A DNA stretch of 64,000 bases from Bradyrhizobium sp. (GCF_022844465.1 NZ_JALHLP010000008.1:62001-126000), one strand, 5' to 3'; positions 8,111 through 17,121 are shown, numbered from the stretch's first letter. Program-made: numbers and translations. The notes: generated by a model from the letters alone, not told the origin.

Positions 8111-9472
8111 ATGTCCGCTTTTCCGACCTCCACCACCGTGTTCGATTCGATCCTGTTCCGCGATGCGTTCGGAACGCCTGAGATGCGCGAGGTGTTTTCG
8201 GATTTCAGCCTGATCACGCGCTATGCCGAGGTCGAAATCGCGCTGGCCAGGGCCGAGGCGCGCTGCGGGGTGATCCCGGCGCAGGCGGCGGAAGAGATCG
8301 CGAAGCGGACAGATGTTTCGGCGCTCGATTTCGACCTGCTGCGAAAGGAGACCGATATTGTCGGCTATCCGATCCTGCCGCTGGTGCAGCAGATCGCGAA
8401 GCAGTGCGGCGACGCCGGGCGCTACCTGCATTGGGGCGCGACCACGCAGGACATCATGGACACCGCCCTGGTCCTGCAGCTGCGCGCCGGTTTGAGCATC
8501 ATCGAAGCCGACATCGCCGCGCTGCGCGGCATCCTCGCCGGGCTCGCCCAACGCTATCGCGATACGCCGATGGCGGGCCGCACCCATCTGCAGCAGGCGC
8601 TGCCGGTGACGTTCGGCTACAAGGCCGCGATCTGGCTGGCGATGTTCGACCGCCACGCCGCGCGCCTCGCCGAATTGAAGCCGCGCGTCCTGGTCGGCCA
8701 GTTCGCGGGCGCCGCCGGCACGCTGGCGTCGCTCGGCGGCAAGGGGTTCGAGGTCCAGCAGGCGCTGTGCGAGGAGCTCGGTCTTGGCGTCCCTGTCGCC
8801 ACCTGGCATGTCGCGCGCGACGGGCTGGCGGAAACCATCAATTTCCTCGCGCTCGTCACCGGCTCGCTCGGCAAGATCGCGCTCGACGTGATGCTGATGG
8901 CCTCGACCGAGTTCGGCGAAGTCTATGAGCCCTTCGTCAAGGGGCGCGGCGCGTCCTCGACCATGCCGCAGAAGCGCAACCCGATCTCGTCGGAATTGAT
9001 GCTGGCGGCGGCCAAGGGCGTGCGCCAGCACGCCGGCCTGATGCTGGACGCGATGGTGCAGGATTTCGAACGCGCCACCGGGCCCTGGCACGCCGAATGG
9101 ATGGCGATCCCGGAAAGCTTCGTGCTCACCGCCGGCAGCCTGCATCAGGCGAAATTCGCGCTCGGCGGGCTCATCGTCGACGAGAACAAGATGGCTGCGA
9201 ATCTCGATATCAGCCGCGGGCTGATCGTCGCCGAAGCTGTGATGATGGGGCTGGCGCCAGACCTCGGCCGGCAAGAGGCGCATGACGTGGTCTATGACGC
9301 CTGCCGCCTCGCCAACGAGAAGGGCAAGACGCTGGCGGACGCGCTTTCGGCGGACCCGCGGGTTTCACAACGCATCGACCGCGCAACCATCGACCGGCTG
9401 ACCTCGCCCGGCAATTATCTCGGCCTTGCGCCTGAGATGGTGGACCGGGTGATCGCCTCCTGCGGGCGTTGA
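8111..9472 (+). CDS. fumarase/aspartase-superfamily lyase (adenylosuccinate lyase / carboxymuconate cycloisomerase-like)
   Basis: This 453-residue protein has the superfamily signature SSTMPQKRNPISSE (the mobile catalytic loop), preceded by WGATTQDIMDTA and GRTHLQQALPVTFGYK, the three conserved regions that form the active site between subunits. The sequence sits with PcaB-like and adenylosuccinate lyase-like proteins rather than with a typical PurB. Family enzymes eliminate a group beta to a carboxylate, releasing fumarate, or cycloisomerise muconates. No purine or protocatechuate genes are adjacent, so the substrate is open. It follows the DUF1330 gene with essentially no gap. The lyase, aminopeptidase and amidohydrolase that follow form a catabolic-looking stretch. 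Confidence 0.9.
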   Translation: MSAFPTSTTVFDSILFRDAFGTPEMREVFSDFSLITRYAEVEIALARAEARCGVIPAQAAEEIAKRTDVSALDFDLLRKETDIVGYPILPLVQQIAKQCGDAGRYLHWGATTQDIMDTALVLQLRAGLSIIEADIAALRGILAGLAQRYRDTPMAGRTHLQQALPVTFGYKAAIWLAMFDRHAARLAELKPRVLVGQFAGAAGTLASLGGKGFEVQQALCEELGLGVPVATWHVARDGLAETINFLALVTGSLGKIALDVMLMASTEFGEVYEPFVKGRGASSTMPQKRNPISSELMLAAAKGVRQHAGLMLDAMVQDFERATGPWHAEWMAIPESFVLTAGSLHQAKFALGGLIVDENKMAANLDISRGLIVAEAVMMGLAPDLGRQEAHDVVYDACRLANEKGKTLADALSADPRVSQRIDRATIDRLTSPGNYLGLAPEMVDRVIASCGR

Positions 9473-9526
9473 GAAGTCCGGCCGGTTCGCCTATCTCTCT
9501 GCCAACGACCGATCCAAGGAATTGCC

Positions 9527-10783
9527 ATGACCGCTCACGCCCGCAATATCTCGACGCCGATCGATCCCGCGAAACTCGACCGCCTCGCCGAGGTCGCCGT
9601 CAAGGTCGGCTTGCGGTTGCAGCCGGGGCAGGACCTGCTGCTGACCGCGCCTTCGGCGGCGCTGCCGCTGGTGCGCCGGATTGCCGAGCACGCCTACAAG
9701 GCCGGCGCCGGCCTGGTGACGCCGTTCCTGTCGGATGAGGAGGTGACGCTGGCGCGCTACCGCCACGGCCGCGATGAGAGTTTCGATCGCGCCGCCGGCT
9801 GGCTCTATGACGGCATGGCGAAGGCGTTCAGCGCCAACACGGCGCGGCTCGCCGTCGTCGGCGACAATCCGATGCTGCTGTCGGGCGAGGACCCGGTGAA
9901 GGTCGCGCGCGCCAGCAAGGCCAATTCGATCGCCTACCAGCCGGCGCTGGAGAAGATCGTCAATTTCGAGACCAACTGGAACATCATCGCCTATCCGAGC
10001 CCGGCCTGGGCCAGGCAGGTATTCCCCGACCTCCCGGAGGATGTCGCGGTGGCGAAACTGGCGGATGCGATCTTCGCGGCCTCCCGCGTCGACCAGGAAG
10101 GCGCCGTCGCCGCATGGGAGAAGCACAACGCGGTCTTGCGCGAGCGCACCGACTGGCTGAACGGGCAGCGCTTCCACGCGCTGAAATACTCCGGTCCGGG
10201 CACCGACCTGACGATCGGTCTCGCCGACGGCCACGAATGGGAAGGCGGCGCGTCCATCGCCCGCAACGGCATCACCTGCAACGCCAACATTCCGACCGAG
10301 GAAGTTTTCACCACGCCGCATTGCCGGCGGGTCAGCGGCCACGTCGTCTCGTCCAAGCCGTTGTCCTACCAGGGCACCCTGATCGACAACATCCAGGTGA
10401 AGTTCGAGGAAGGCCGCATCGTCGAGGCAAGGGCGTCGCGCGGCGAGGAAGTGTTGAAGAAGGTGCTCGACACCGATGAGGGCGCGGCCCGTCTCGGCGA
10501 GGTGGCGCTGGTGCCGCATTCCTCGCCGATCTCCAAGAGCGGATTGCTGTTCTTCAACACGCTGTTTGACGAGAACGCCGCCTGCCACATCGCGCTCGGC
10601 CAGTGCTATTCGAAATGCTTCGTCGGCGGCGACAAGCTGACGCCGCAGCAGATCGCGGCCCAGGGCGGCAACAAGAGCCTGATCCACATCGACTGGATGA
10701 TCGGCTCCGCCGAGACCGACATCGACGGCGTCCACGCCGACGGCAGGCGCGTCCCGGTGTTCCGCAAGGGCGAGTGGGCGTGA
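9527..10783 (+). CDS. M29-family metallo-aminopeptidase
   Basis: This is a 418-residue cytoplasmic exopeptidase of the thermophilic aminopeptidase (AmpS/AmpT, M29) family, which removes N-terminal residues using two metal ions. Diagnostic segments are NIPTEEVFTTPHCRRVSG (metal-binding Glu), GEVALVPHSSPISKSG, FFNTLFDENAACHIALGQCY and the C-terminal IHIDWMIGS. Length matches the family (about 410). It has an AAGGA-like ribosome-binding site just before the ATG. It follows the lyase on the same strand after about 55 bp, so co-transcription is plausible. It converges with the amidohydrolase gene, leaving only 7 bp between stops. Confidence 0.93.
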   Translation: MTAHARNISTPIDPAKLDRLAEVAVKVGLRLQPGQDLLLTAPSAALPLVRRIAEHAYKAGAGLVTPFLSDEEVTLARYRHGRDESFDRAAGWLYDGMAKAFSANTARLAVVGDNPMLLSGEDPVKVARASKANSIAYQPALEKIVNFETNWNIIAYPSPAWARQVFPDLPEDVAVAKLADAIFAASRVDQEGAVAAWEKHNAVLRERTDWLNGQRFHALKYSGPGTDLTIGLADGHEWEGGASIARNGITCNANIPTEEVFTTPHCRRVSGHVVSSKPLSYQGTLIDNIQVKFEEGRIVEARASRGEEVLKKVLDTDEGAARLGEVALVPHSSPISKSGLLFFNTLFDENAACHIALGQCYSKCFVGGDKLTPQQIAAQGGNKSLIHIDWMIGSAETDIDGVHADGRRVPVFRKGEWA

Positions 10784-10790
10784 ACACCAA

Positions 10791-11843
10791 TCAGTCGAGC
10801 TTGAGCCGGTAGAAATCCGTCGCGGTCTTCGAGAACAGCGCCGTCTTCTCGGCTTCGCTGTAAGGCGCGGCGATCCGCTTGAAGGCGTTGAAGATCACCT
10901 GGTAGCTGCACTGGCCCTTATCGGGCGGAAAGTTGCTCTCGAACATGCAACGATCGGGCCCGAACGCCTCGATGCAGGTTTCGATATAGGGGCGCCATGC
11001 GGCGGCGGCTTGCTCCGAAGATGGCGGCTTCGGGCGCAGATGAAAGTCATAGCCGAGCAGGCACATTGCGAGCCCGCCGAGCTTGACGACGACATTCGGG
11101 CATTGCGCGATGTCGCGGATCGAGGCCTTCCAGAGCGGGAAGATTTCTTCGCGCCGGCCGGCATAGCCGCCGATGCCGATCGGTCCGCCGCAATGATCGA
11201 GCACGATTCTGGTTTCGGGGAAGGTGCGGGCGAGGTCGGCGAGTTCGCCAATCTGCGGGTGAAACAGCCAGGCGTCGAAGCTCAAGTCCAGCGGCGCGAG
11301 GCAGGCAAACCCCTTGCGGAAGCTGCTGTCGAGCAGCAATCCCTTCGGCCGCGTCGCATACATGCCGGCCACGTCAGGATCGGCGTCCCAGGCCGAGGAG
11401 TGCCGGATGCCGCGAAAGCGGCCGTTGCCGGCGACGATCTCGGCTTCCAGAACGGCCTTCGCGCCGTCGCCGAGCAGGAGGTTGGCGTGGCTGACGATGC
11501 CGGCGCAGATCGCGGCCTTGCCGTAGCCGCCGCTCGCGGCCATTGCCGCCACGCCATTGGCGAACTCGACCTCGCCGACAGGACGAAACGCTTCCGGCCC
11601 GTGCGCGCGGTACATCGAGCGGCAGTCGACATAGACGGTGGCGATGACGTTATGGCCGGAGGCGATATCGGCCACCATCTCCTCGATCAGGTAGCGCAGG
11701 CCGCCGCGGTCCCAGAGATGGTGGTGCGGATCGACGATCGGGCGCGCGGGATCGATGATCGCCTCGGCATGTTGCGCGAGCCAATCCTCGCGCGGATCGG
11801 CGTAGAGGCCGCTTCTGGAGGCAGGTGCAGTGCTGGCGGCCAT
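10791..11843 (-). CDS. amidohydrolase-family TIM-barrel metal hydrolase (COG3618-like)
   Basis: This is a 350-residue protein with the N-terminal metal motif IVDPHHHLWD (HxH) of amidohydrolase-2 enzymes, such as 2-pyrone-4,6-dicarboxylate lactonase and related lactonases. Further features are RGIRHSS, FDAWLFHPQ, IVLDHCGGPIG (metal-ligand His) and MFESNFPPDKG near the C-terminus in place of the usual final Asp segment. Such enzymes hydrolyse lactones or cyclic amides or decarboxylate aromatic acids. The substrate is not evident. GGGAG upstream supports the start. It is convergent with the M29 aminopeptidase and apparently transcribed alone. Confidence 0.88.
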   Translation of the reverse strand: MAASTAPASRSGLYADPREDWLAQHAEAIIDPARPIVDPHHHLWDRGGLRYLIEEMVADIASGHNVIATVYVDCRSMYRAHGPEAFRPVGEVEFANGVAAMAASGGYGKAAICAGIVSHANLLLGDGAKAVLEAEIVAGNGRFRGIRHSSAWDADPDVAGMYATRPKGLLLDSSFRKGFACLAPLDLSFDAWLFHPQIGELADLARTFPETRIVLDHCGGPIGIGGYAGRREEIFPLWKASIRDIAQCPNVVVKLGGLAMCLLGYDFHLRPKPPSSEQAAAAWRPYIETCIEAFGPDRCMFESNFPPDKGQCSYQVIFNAFKRIAAPYSEAEKTALFSKTATDFYRLKLD

Positions 11844-11876
11844 TGGTTTCGCTCCCGTGATTACTGTTCTTGCGTC

Positions 11877-11991
11877 CCGTCACTGCGAGCCAACAGGTCG
11901 CACGAATGCGCGCCCGATGACAGGCTTCGCGAAGCAATCCATTCCTCCGCTTGCCGCGCGGTGGATTGCTTCGCTGCGCTCGCAATGACGG
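11877..11991. repeat. palindromic dispersed repeat (GCGAAGCAATCCA type)
   Basis: The outer arms CCGTCACTGCGAGC (11877-11890) and GCTCGCAATGACGG (11978-11991), and the inner arms TTCGCGAAGCAATCCA (about 11926-11941) and TGGATTGCTTCGC (about 11962-11974), are inverted complements. The roughly 115-bp element can fold into a long imperfect hairpin between the divergently read hydrolase genes' upstream regions. Repeats with this arm sequence recur in Bradyrhizobium intergenic DNA (recollection, not a search). Confidence 0.75.
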
Positions 11992-12009
11992 TATTATCGA
12001 CGCAGTCGA

Positions 12010-12822
12010 TTACACCCCATCCAGAATGATCACCGTCGGCGTGCCCGGCAGCGTGTCGCGTGAAATCTTCAACGTCCGCTCGGTGCGCTGGTCGATGACG
12101 AATTGCTGACCGATCAGGCGCATGAATTCATCGAGCGGGGTGGCGAAGCGGTGCATCGGCAGCACGACGGCCGAGCGCAGGCGCCTGGTGATGTCGGAGA
12201 CGCCGTCGAGCGACATGGTGTAGGTGCCGTCGATCGGCACCATGACGATGTCGAGCCGGCCGATCGCCGCGAAATGGGAGTCGTCGAGCTTGTGGTGCAG
12301 GTGGCCGAGATGGCCGATGCACAGGCCCGCGACCTCGAAGATGAAGATCGAGTTGCCGTCCCGGATCATCTGGCCGGAGCCCTCGCCAAAGTAGCGGCGG
12401 ATGTCGGTGGTCACGTTGCGGACAAAGACGTCGCCGACGCGGGTGGAAACCAGCGCCGGCTGTCCGTTGTCGCCCCAGCCGTGCAGGACGTGGGGAATCT
12501 TGGGATCCGGAAACAGCGTGTAGTGGGTGGAGTGCGCCCGGTTCATGGTGACGATGTCGGGCAGGCGGCCGGTCCGGTAGGCGCCGCTGAAATCGGTCGA
12601 GATCCGCACGCCGCCGGGCGTGTCGATATAATAGGTGGAATGCCCGGCATAGGTGATGGCGACCTCTTCCGGCCTGGCCGAGGCGTGCCGCAGGCTGACC
12701 GGCAGCGCGCGCGGGACGAGGTTCGCCATCGCCAGGCAGTCGCTGCGCAACGGCTGCTGGGCGGTCGCCGGAACCATCAGCGAACCGAGGAAGGAAAAAG
12801 CGACGGCAAGAAATCGCAGCAT
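12010..12822 (-). CDS. periplasmic metallo-beta-lactamase-fold hydrolase (UlaG-like)
   Basis: This is a 270-residue protein with a signal peptide (MLRFLAVAFSFLGSLMVPAT, predicted cleavage near ATA/QQP), so it is probably periplasmic. The MBL fold is UlaG-like: TYAGHSTYYIDTPGG opens the domain, NRAHSTHYTLFPDP replaces the usual HxHxDH loop with NxAHSTH, then IGHLGHLHH and VVLPMHRF supply later metal-binding histidines. UlaG relatives act on lactones or phosphodiesters, but the substrate here is unknown. GAGG about 7 nt upstream of the ATG at 12822 favours it over an in-frame ATG at 12843. It is divergent from the alpha/beta hydrolase. Confidence 0.85.
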   Translation of the reverse strand: MLRFLAVAFSFLGSLMVPATAQQPLRSDCLAMANLVPRALPVSLRHASARPEEVAITYAGHSTYYIDTPGGVRISTDFSGAYRTGRLPDIVTMNRAHSTHYTLFPDPKIPHVLHGWGDNGQPALVSTRVGDVFVRNVTTDIRRYFGEGSGQMIRDGNSIFIFEVAGLCIGHLGHLHHKLDDSHFAAIGRLDIVMVPIDGTYTMSLDGVSDITRRLRSAVVLPMHRFATPLDEFMRLIGQQFVIDQRTERTLKISRDTLPGTPTVIILDGV

Positions 12823-12968
12823 GACATGCCTCGTCTGCGGCAAAGGACGCGTCCGGCACCTTATCTTCGAAATTCGTGGACGTCATGATGACATTCACGC
12901 ACCGCACCGGATGTACTTCATCGCGGGAGCAGCATGCCGTAGTGTGGGATTCAACCGAGGAGTGGGCT

Positions 12969-13916
12969 GTGGTCGAGAAAAACCCCGTGGCGGCAGCGTC
13001 CCGAGCTCCGTCGTCGAAACGGCTGGAACCGCTGCGTCAGGTCGATGCCGGCGCGCTCCGCATCGCCTATTACGAGGCCGGCCCGGCGGATGGTCCTGTG
13101 GTGATGCTGATGCACGGCTTTCCCTACGACATTCACGCCTATGTCGATGTCGCGCCGCAACTGGCCGTGCAGGGTTGCCGGGTGATCGTTCCCTATCTGC
13201 GCGGCTACGGCCCGACCCGGTTTCGCGACCCGGCGACGCCGCGTTCGGGCGAGCAGGCGGCGATGGGCATGGACCTGATGGCGCTGCTGGATGCGCTTGG
13301 TGTCTGGCGCGCGGTGTTCGCGGGCTATGATTGGGGTGGCCGCGCGGCGTGCGTTGGCGCAGCATTGTGGCCGGAGCGCTGCATCGGCCTGGTGTCGGGC
13401 AATGGCTACCTGATCCAGGATATAGCCCACGCCATGGCGCCGCTGCGGCCGGAGCGTGAGGCGCCATTGTGGTACCAGTATTATTTCCAGCTTGAACGCG
13501 GCCGTGCCGGCCTCGCCGCCCACCGGCGCGAGATCGCCAGGCTGTTGTGGCGGCAATGGTCGCCGAGCTGGGAGTTCGACGACGCCTGCTTTGAGCGCAG
13601 CGCGGTAGCCCACGACAATCCGGACTATGTCGAGGTGGCGATCCACAGCTATCGCCATCGCTTCGGCCTTGCCGAAGGCGATCCGCAATATGCCGATGTC
13701 CAGCGCCGGCTGGCGGCGCTGCCTGCCATCACCGTGCCGACCATTACGCTGGACGGTGCGGCCGATGGCGTCACGCCGGCGACCGACGGCGGCGGCAGTG
13801 CGCCGAAGTTCACCAACCGCAGAGCCCATCGCGTATTGCCGGGCGTGGGACACAATCTGCCGCAGGAAGATCCGCAGGCTTTCGCGGCGGCGGTGATGGA
13901 GTTGATCAAAGCGTAG
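12969..13916 (+). CDS. alpha/beta-hydrolase with Asp nucleophile (epoxide hydrolase-like)
   Basis: This is a 315-residue alpha/beta-hydrolase. The oxyanion segment is MHGFPYDIHAY (HG at 49-50). The nucleophile elbow is AGYDWGGRAA with Asp at residue 121, which places it with epoxide hydrolases and dehalogenases rather than Ser esterases. The catalytic His lies in GVGHNLPQEDP near residue 295. There is no signal peptide. AGGAG about 8 nt before GTG 12969 supports that start; an upstream ATG at 12876 would add a non-homologous segment. It is divergent from the MBL gene, with no clear operon partner. Confidence 0.87.
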   Translation: MVEKNPVAAASRAPSSKRLEPLRQVDAGALRIAYYEAGPADGPVVMLMHGFPYDIHAYVDVAPQLAVQGCRVIVPYLRGYGPTRFRDPATPRSGEQAAMGMDLMALLDALGVWRAVFAGYDWGGRAACVGAALWPERCIGLVSGNGYLIQDIAHAMAPLRPEREAPLWYQYYFQLERGRAGLAAHRREIARLLWRQWSPSWEFDDACFERSAVAHDNPDYVEVAIHSYRHRFGLAEGDPQYADVQRRLAALPAITVPTITLDGAADGVTPATDGGGSAPKFTNRRAHRVLPGVGHNLPQEDPQAFAAAVMELIKA

Positions 13917-13986
13917 ACAATGTCCGATTCCGCCGTCATGGAACCGATCAGGGCGTAGGTCGGCTTTCCCGCACCTGCAGGATTTA

Positions 13987-14385
13987 CTAAGGCAACAGCC
14001 GAGCAGACTGACCTTGTGCTTCCATCAACTTGACAGCTCGCTTGTCGAACGAAACGAAAGTGTCTGCGCCGAGCCAGCTTCCCTCGTAGGCGATAACGCC
14101 ATCGGCGAAATCGCCGCCCGCGTCCAGGAAAGTCAGCCCGGCCTCTGCCGCCGGACGGTTCACTTCGACATTCTCGACATTTATCAGGTGCCGGATCGCG
14201 GTCGCAATGTCCCTTGATGGAATTTCATAACCCTGTGAAAGAACCCAAACCAACTCGCAAAGCGCCGGGGCGGAAATCGCAACCAGTTCAGCTCGCTTCA
14301 AGGCCGATTGCGCCGCTTTGCTCTGTGACTCATGGTCTTCAGTGATGGCTCGAACCAACACGTTGGTGTCGGCGGTGATCTTCAT
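13987..14385 (-). CDS. vapC: VapC-type PIN-domain toxin
   Basis: This is a 132-residue PIN-domain ribonuclease. The conserved acidic residues are visible: D6 in TADTNVLVR, E44 in ALCELVWVL, D92/D95 in GGDFADGVIAY and D114 near VSFDKRA. These coordinate Mg for RNA cleavage. VapC toxins cut tRNA or rRNA and are neutralised by a partner antitoxin. The ATG overlaps the upstream AbrB-like gene's stop (ATGA), so they form one operon with antitoxin first, the usual order. Its cellular target cannot be read from sequence. Confidence 0.9.
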   Translation of the reverse strand: MKITADTNVLVRAITEDHESQSKAAQSALKRAELVAISAPALCELVWVLSQGYEIPSRDIATAIRHLINVENVEVNRPAAEAGLTFLDAGGDFADGVIAYEGSWLGADTFVSFDKRAVKLMEAQGQSARLLP

Positions 14386-14633
14386 CGCTTGCCGGCCCAC
14401 CCTCGCGCGGCGATCTTTCTCATTTCCTCGATCGTCAGCGATGGCCCACCTTTTCTCTTCAGGAGGCCGAATACATCCGAAATCTTGCCGGTTGGCCGGG
14501 CGGCCCTCACTTCTATCTTGCCGTCGGGGAGTTTGTTCACGGTAATTTTCTCGCCAGGATGTACGCCCAGATGTTCCAGCACGTCCTTGCGCAGTGTGAC
14601 TTGACCCTTTGCCGTGACGGTAAGTGTGCTCAT
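14382..14633 (-). CDS. vapB: AbrB/SpoVT-domain antitoxin (VapB-type)
   Basis: This is an 83-residue protein starting MSTLTVTAKGQVTLRKDVLE, the swapped-hairpin AbrB/SpoVT DNA-binding fold used by VapB and MazE antitoxins. The N-terminal half binds DNA and the C-terminal half (IEVRAARPTGKISDVFGLLK and the following helix) should wrap the toxin. It lies directly upstream of the PIN-domain gene with a 4-bp overlap. A perfect 10-bp inverted repeat sits about 28 bp upstream of its ATG and is a good candidate for the operator used in autoregulation. Confidence 0.9.
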   Translation of the reverse strand: MSTLTVTAKGQVTLRKDVLEHLGVHPGEKITVNKLPDGKIEVRAARPTGKISDVFGLLKRKGGPSLTIEEMRKIAARGWAGKR

Positions 14634-14660
14634 GGCAGACCTCAGGTTTCTCCGCTGGAA

Positions 14661-14686
14661 AATGTAAGGCAAAAGCGCCTTACATT
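14661..14686. promoter_or_regulatory. candidate vapBC autoregulatory operator (perfect inverted repeat)
   Basis: AATGTAAGGC (14661-14670) and GCCTTACATT (14677-14686) are perfect inverted complements separated by 6 bp, and end about 28 bp upstream of the vapB start. The symmetry and position fit binding by a dimeric antitoxin or toxin-antitoxin complex. The function is inferred from position; no promoter hexamers are clear-cut beside it. Confidence 0.6.
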
Positions 14687-14848
14687 CAAGCCCCTGATCA
14701 GTTGGTCGGCGGCGCGGTCGATGCTGATGAGGGGGTGTGCCGAGAAAACCATCGGCCGCGGATAGAGGATCACCGGCTTGGAGGGTGTGCGCTGGCCTGC
14801 ACCCGTTCCCAGCGGTCGGCGTGCTGCAGGACGCACTGTTAACTTTTG

Positions 14849-16372
14849 TCACATTCTTGGCGGGCTGATCTTCCACGTCGCGGCCAGGATGGCGGCGGTC
14901 AGGGCGCCGCTGACGATGGCGGCGACCGGGATGGTCATCGCCAGCGCTGCGGTGGCGGCCCAGCCGATCGAACAAAACGCTTCGGCGAATGTCGCCAGCC
15001 GTGACGAGGTCTGGCGGCGGCGGAACTGGCTGCGTCTGGCCTGGACGCGGAACCAGAGCTGGATCGCGGCGGCCGAAACCGTCGCCACGATGATGCCGAG
15101 CGTGGTGACGGTCGCCTGCGTCACGGATGCAAAGGCAAGCGCAGCGACCAGCGGTGCAAAGATCACGCCGATGGCGATCAGCACCACTTCGATCTTGGCG
15201 CGGGTGAGGTGTGACGACGGAATCGGCGCGCTCGCAACCAGGTCGGCGGCGTCCTCGCCCGATATCGTCAGCCAGGCGAGCCCGCCGGCGAGTTGGCCGG
15301 CCGCCATCACGATCACAGGCGTGATCAAGACGATGGCGCCCGAATTGTCGGAAAAACTCACCCACAGCATCAGCGCCGGCGGAACCAGGTAGAGCAGTTG
15401 CATCAGGCTCTGCGACACCAGCCAGGGGTCGCGCCACAGCAGCATGAATTCCTTGGCGCGCAGCGTCCGTTGCCGCGAGCCGCCCCGGAAGGCCGTCGCT
15501 TGTGTCCCCCGCCGGGCAGGCCGCGCGGTCGCGGCGACGCTGACGACGGTGTCGGCGAATTTCGGCGAGCATACCGCCATCACGACGCCCAGCAGCACCA
15601 GGCTGCCGGCCAGCAGCAGCGACAGAATCTGTCCGTCGCCGATCGCCGCCCGCGCCGGCCACCACAGCGGACTGTCGGTCGCGGGGGCATAGGCGGCCGC
15701 CGCGTCCGAGGTCAGCACGGCAAAGCGCGACAGGGTGCCGTAGGAAAGGATCGCCGCGACCTGGAGCGCGATGACGAAGCCGGCGCCGATCACGGCGGCC
15801 ACGATCTGGGCGACCAGGCGGGTGCGGCCGGGGCCGATCAGGCGAAACAGCAGCACCGTGATCGCGATCGCCACCGCTGCGGCGGAAACCCCGATCGCGA
15901 TGACCACGCCGAACGCCGAGAACCATCGGATGCCGCCGCCGAACGCGAGGACGTCGATAAAGGGGGTGGACAGCAGCAACGCCATGCCGGTGACCGCGAG
16001 CGCGATGGCCGCGATCCGCACCGAGAACACGTTGGCGAGCCGGGCCGGCGACGACATGATCAGGTCGAGGTCGGCGCGCGCGTAGAACACCCGCGTCACG
16101 GATTCGATGGCCTGCGACAGCATCAGGGCCCAGGCCAGGAAAATGCTGGCTGTGATAATGACAAGTTCGGGCTTGGCGAGCGGAAGCTCGAGGTCGGCGA
16201 AGCGACCGATCACCGCATAGGCCGGCAGGTGCATGACGGCGGCAAACACGATCAGCGCGACGATGGCGCGCTTTCGCTTTCCACGCCCGCCGGTCATCAT
16301 CGCCAGCCATTCGCGCCAGGCCAGCCGAATCTCGTGCCGGGCAAACCAGCTGAGCGCCGTGGCCGAACTCAT
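14849..16372 (-). CDS. ABC transporter permease (multi-pass exporter subunit)
   Basis: This is a 507-residue integral membrane protein with about ten to twelve hydrophobic segments, starting MSSATALSWFARHEIRLAWR. It pairs with the adjacent ATPase. Motifs of the larger putative permease family are visible: RRGTQATAFRGGSRQRTLRAKEFMLLWRDP in the middle, where cytoplasmic loops contact the ATPase. Long permeases with an internal cytoplasmic region and no binding protein are usually exporters. The substrate is unknown. Its start overlaps the ATPase stop (ATGA), so the two are translationally coupled. It is transcribed toward the TA locus. Confidence 0.83.
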   Translation of the reverse strand: MSSATALSWFARHEIRLAWREWLAMMTGGRGKRKRAIVALIVFAAVMHLPAYAVIGRFADLELPLAKPELVIITASIFLAWALMLSQAIESVTRVFYARADLDLIMSSPARLANVFSVRIAAIALAVTGMALLLSTPFIDVLAFGGGIRWFSAFGVVIAIGVSAAAVAIAITVLLFRLIGPGRTRLVAQIVAAVIGAGFVIALQVAAILSYGTLSRFAVLTSDAAAAYAPATDSPLWWPARAAIGDGQILSLLLAGSLVLLGVVMAVCSPKFADTVVSVAATARPARRGTQATAFRGGSRQRTLRAKEFMLLWRDPWLVSQSLMQLLYLVPPALMLWVSFSDNSGAIVLITPVIVMAAGQLAGGLAWLTISGEDAADLVASAPIPSSHLTRAKIEVVLIAIGVIFAPLVAALAFASVTQATVTTLGIIVATVSAAAIQLWFRVQARRSQFRRRQTSSRLATFAEAFCSIGWAATAALAMTIPVAAIVSGALTAAILAATWKISPPRM

Positions 16373-17121
16373 GCGGCCGCCGCGCCGGCATCGACCAGCG
16401 AGATGAACACGTCTTCGAGGCTGGTGTCGGTGCGGCCGTTCTGCCGGCGCAGTTCGGCGAGCGTGCCTTCGGCCACCAGCCGGCCCGCGGCGATGACGCC
16501 GATGCGGTCGGCCATCCGCTCGGCGACCTCCAGAATGTGCGTCGTCATGATGACGGTGGCGCCGCAACGGACGCGTTCGCCGAGCAATTCCTTGACGCGG
16601 CGCGCCGACAGGGCGTCGAGGCCGGTGAGCGGCTCGTCCAGGATGATCAGCCGGGGGTCGTGGACCAGCGCGCCCGCCAGCGCAACCTTTTGCCGCATGC
16701 CCTTGGAAAACCCCTCGCATCGCTCGTGCAGATGCGGCTCAAGCCCGAGTGAGGCCAGTAGCGCGCGCGCCGAAGGTTCGGAAACCGCGGGATCGATGCC
16801 CCATAGCCCGGCGACGAATTCGAGATACTCAAGCGGCGTCAGCTTGTCGTAGATCATCGGCTCATCCGAGACCCAGGCCGTCACCTGCTTGGCGGCGACG
16901 GGATCGGCGAGCGCATCGATGCCCAGGATCGAGATCGAGCCGGCATCGGGCCGCATCAGGCCGGCGACCATCCGCAATGTCGTGGTCTTGCCGGCGCCGT
17001 TGGGGCCAAGCAGGGCGTAGAATTCACCGCTGCGAACCGTCAGGTCCAGCGCATCGACCGCGGGGCGGTCAAAACGCTTCGTTAACCCTGTCACATCGAG
17101 GGCTGAAACATCTGAGGGCAT
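16369..17121 (-). CDS. ABC transporter ATPase (exporter type)
   Basis: This is a 250-residue ATPase with Walker A GPNGAGKTTT near residue 39, Q-loop VSDEPMIYD, signature SKGMRQKVALAGAL, Walker B LIILDEPLTGLDALS and the H-loop TTHIL. It drives export with the permease downstream, whose start it overlaps by 4 bp (ATGA). I chose the ATG at 17121, where the ABC domain begins; an in-frame ATG at 17163 would add 14 residues, and neither has a strong ribosome-binding site. Similar two-gene exporters move drugs, lipids or antibiotics, but the specificity cannot be told here. Confidence 0.88.
   Translation of the reverse strand: MPSDVSALDVTGLTKRFDRPAVDALDLTVRSGEFYALLGPNGAGKTTTLRMVAGLMRPDAGSISILGIDALADPVAAKQVTAWVSDEPMIYDKLTPLEYLEFVAGLWGIDPAVSEPSARALLASLGLEPHLHERCEGFSKGMRQKVALAGALVHDPRLIILDEPLTGLDALSARRVKELLGERVRCGATVIMTTHILEVAERMADRIGVIAAGRLVAEGTLAELRRQNGRTDTSLEDVFISLVDAGAAAA

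Noticed and set aside
14642..14836. Possible 64-codon minus-strand gene between the TA locus and the ABC exporter
   Set aside because: It overlaps the proposed operator palindrome, has no recognised family and no ribosome-binding site. The segment YPRPMVFSAHPLISIDRAAD is suggestive but not enough.
14382..16391. Long minus-strand frame joining the ABC permease region to the antitoxin
   Set aside because: Only the final 83 codons (from 14633) have protein-family sense (AbrB antitoxin). The upstream part is Arg/Pro-rich shadow of the ABC permease, which is read in another frame.
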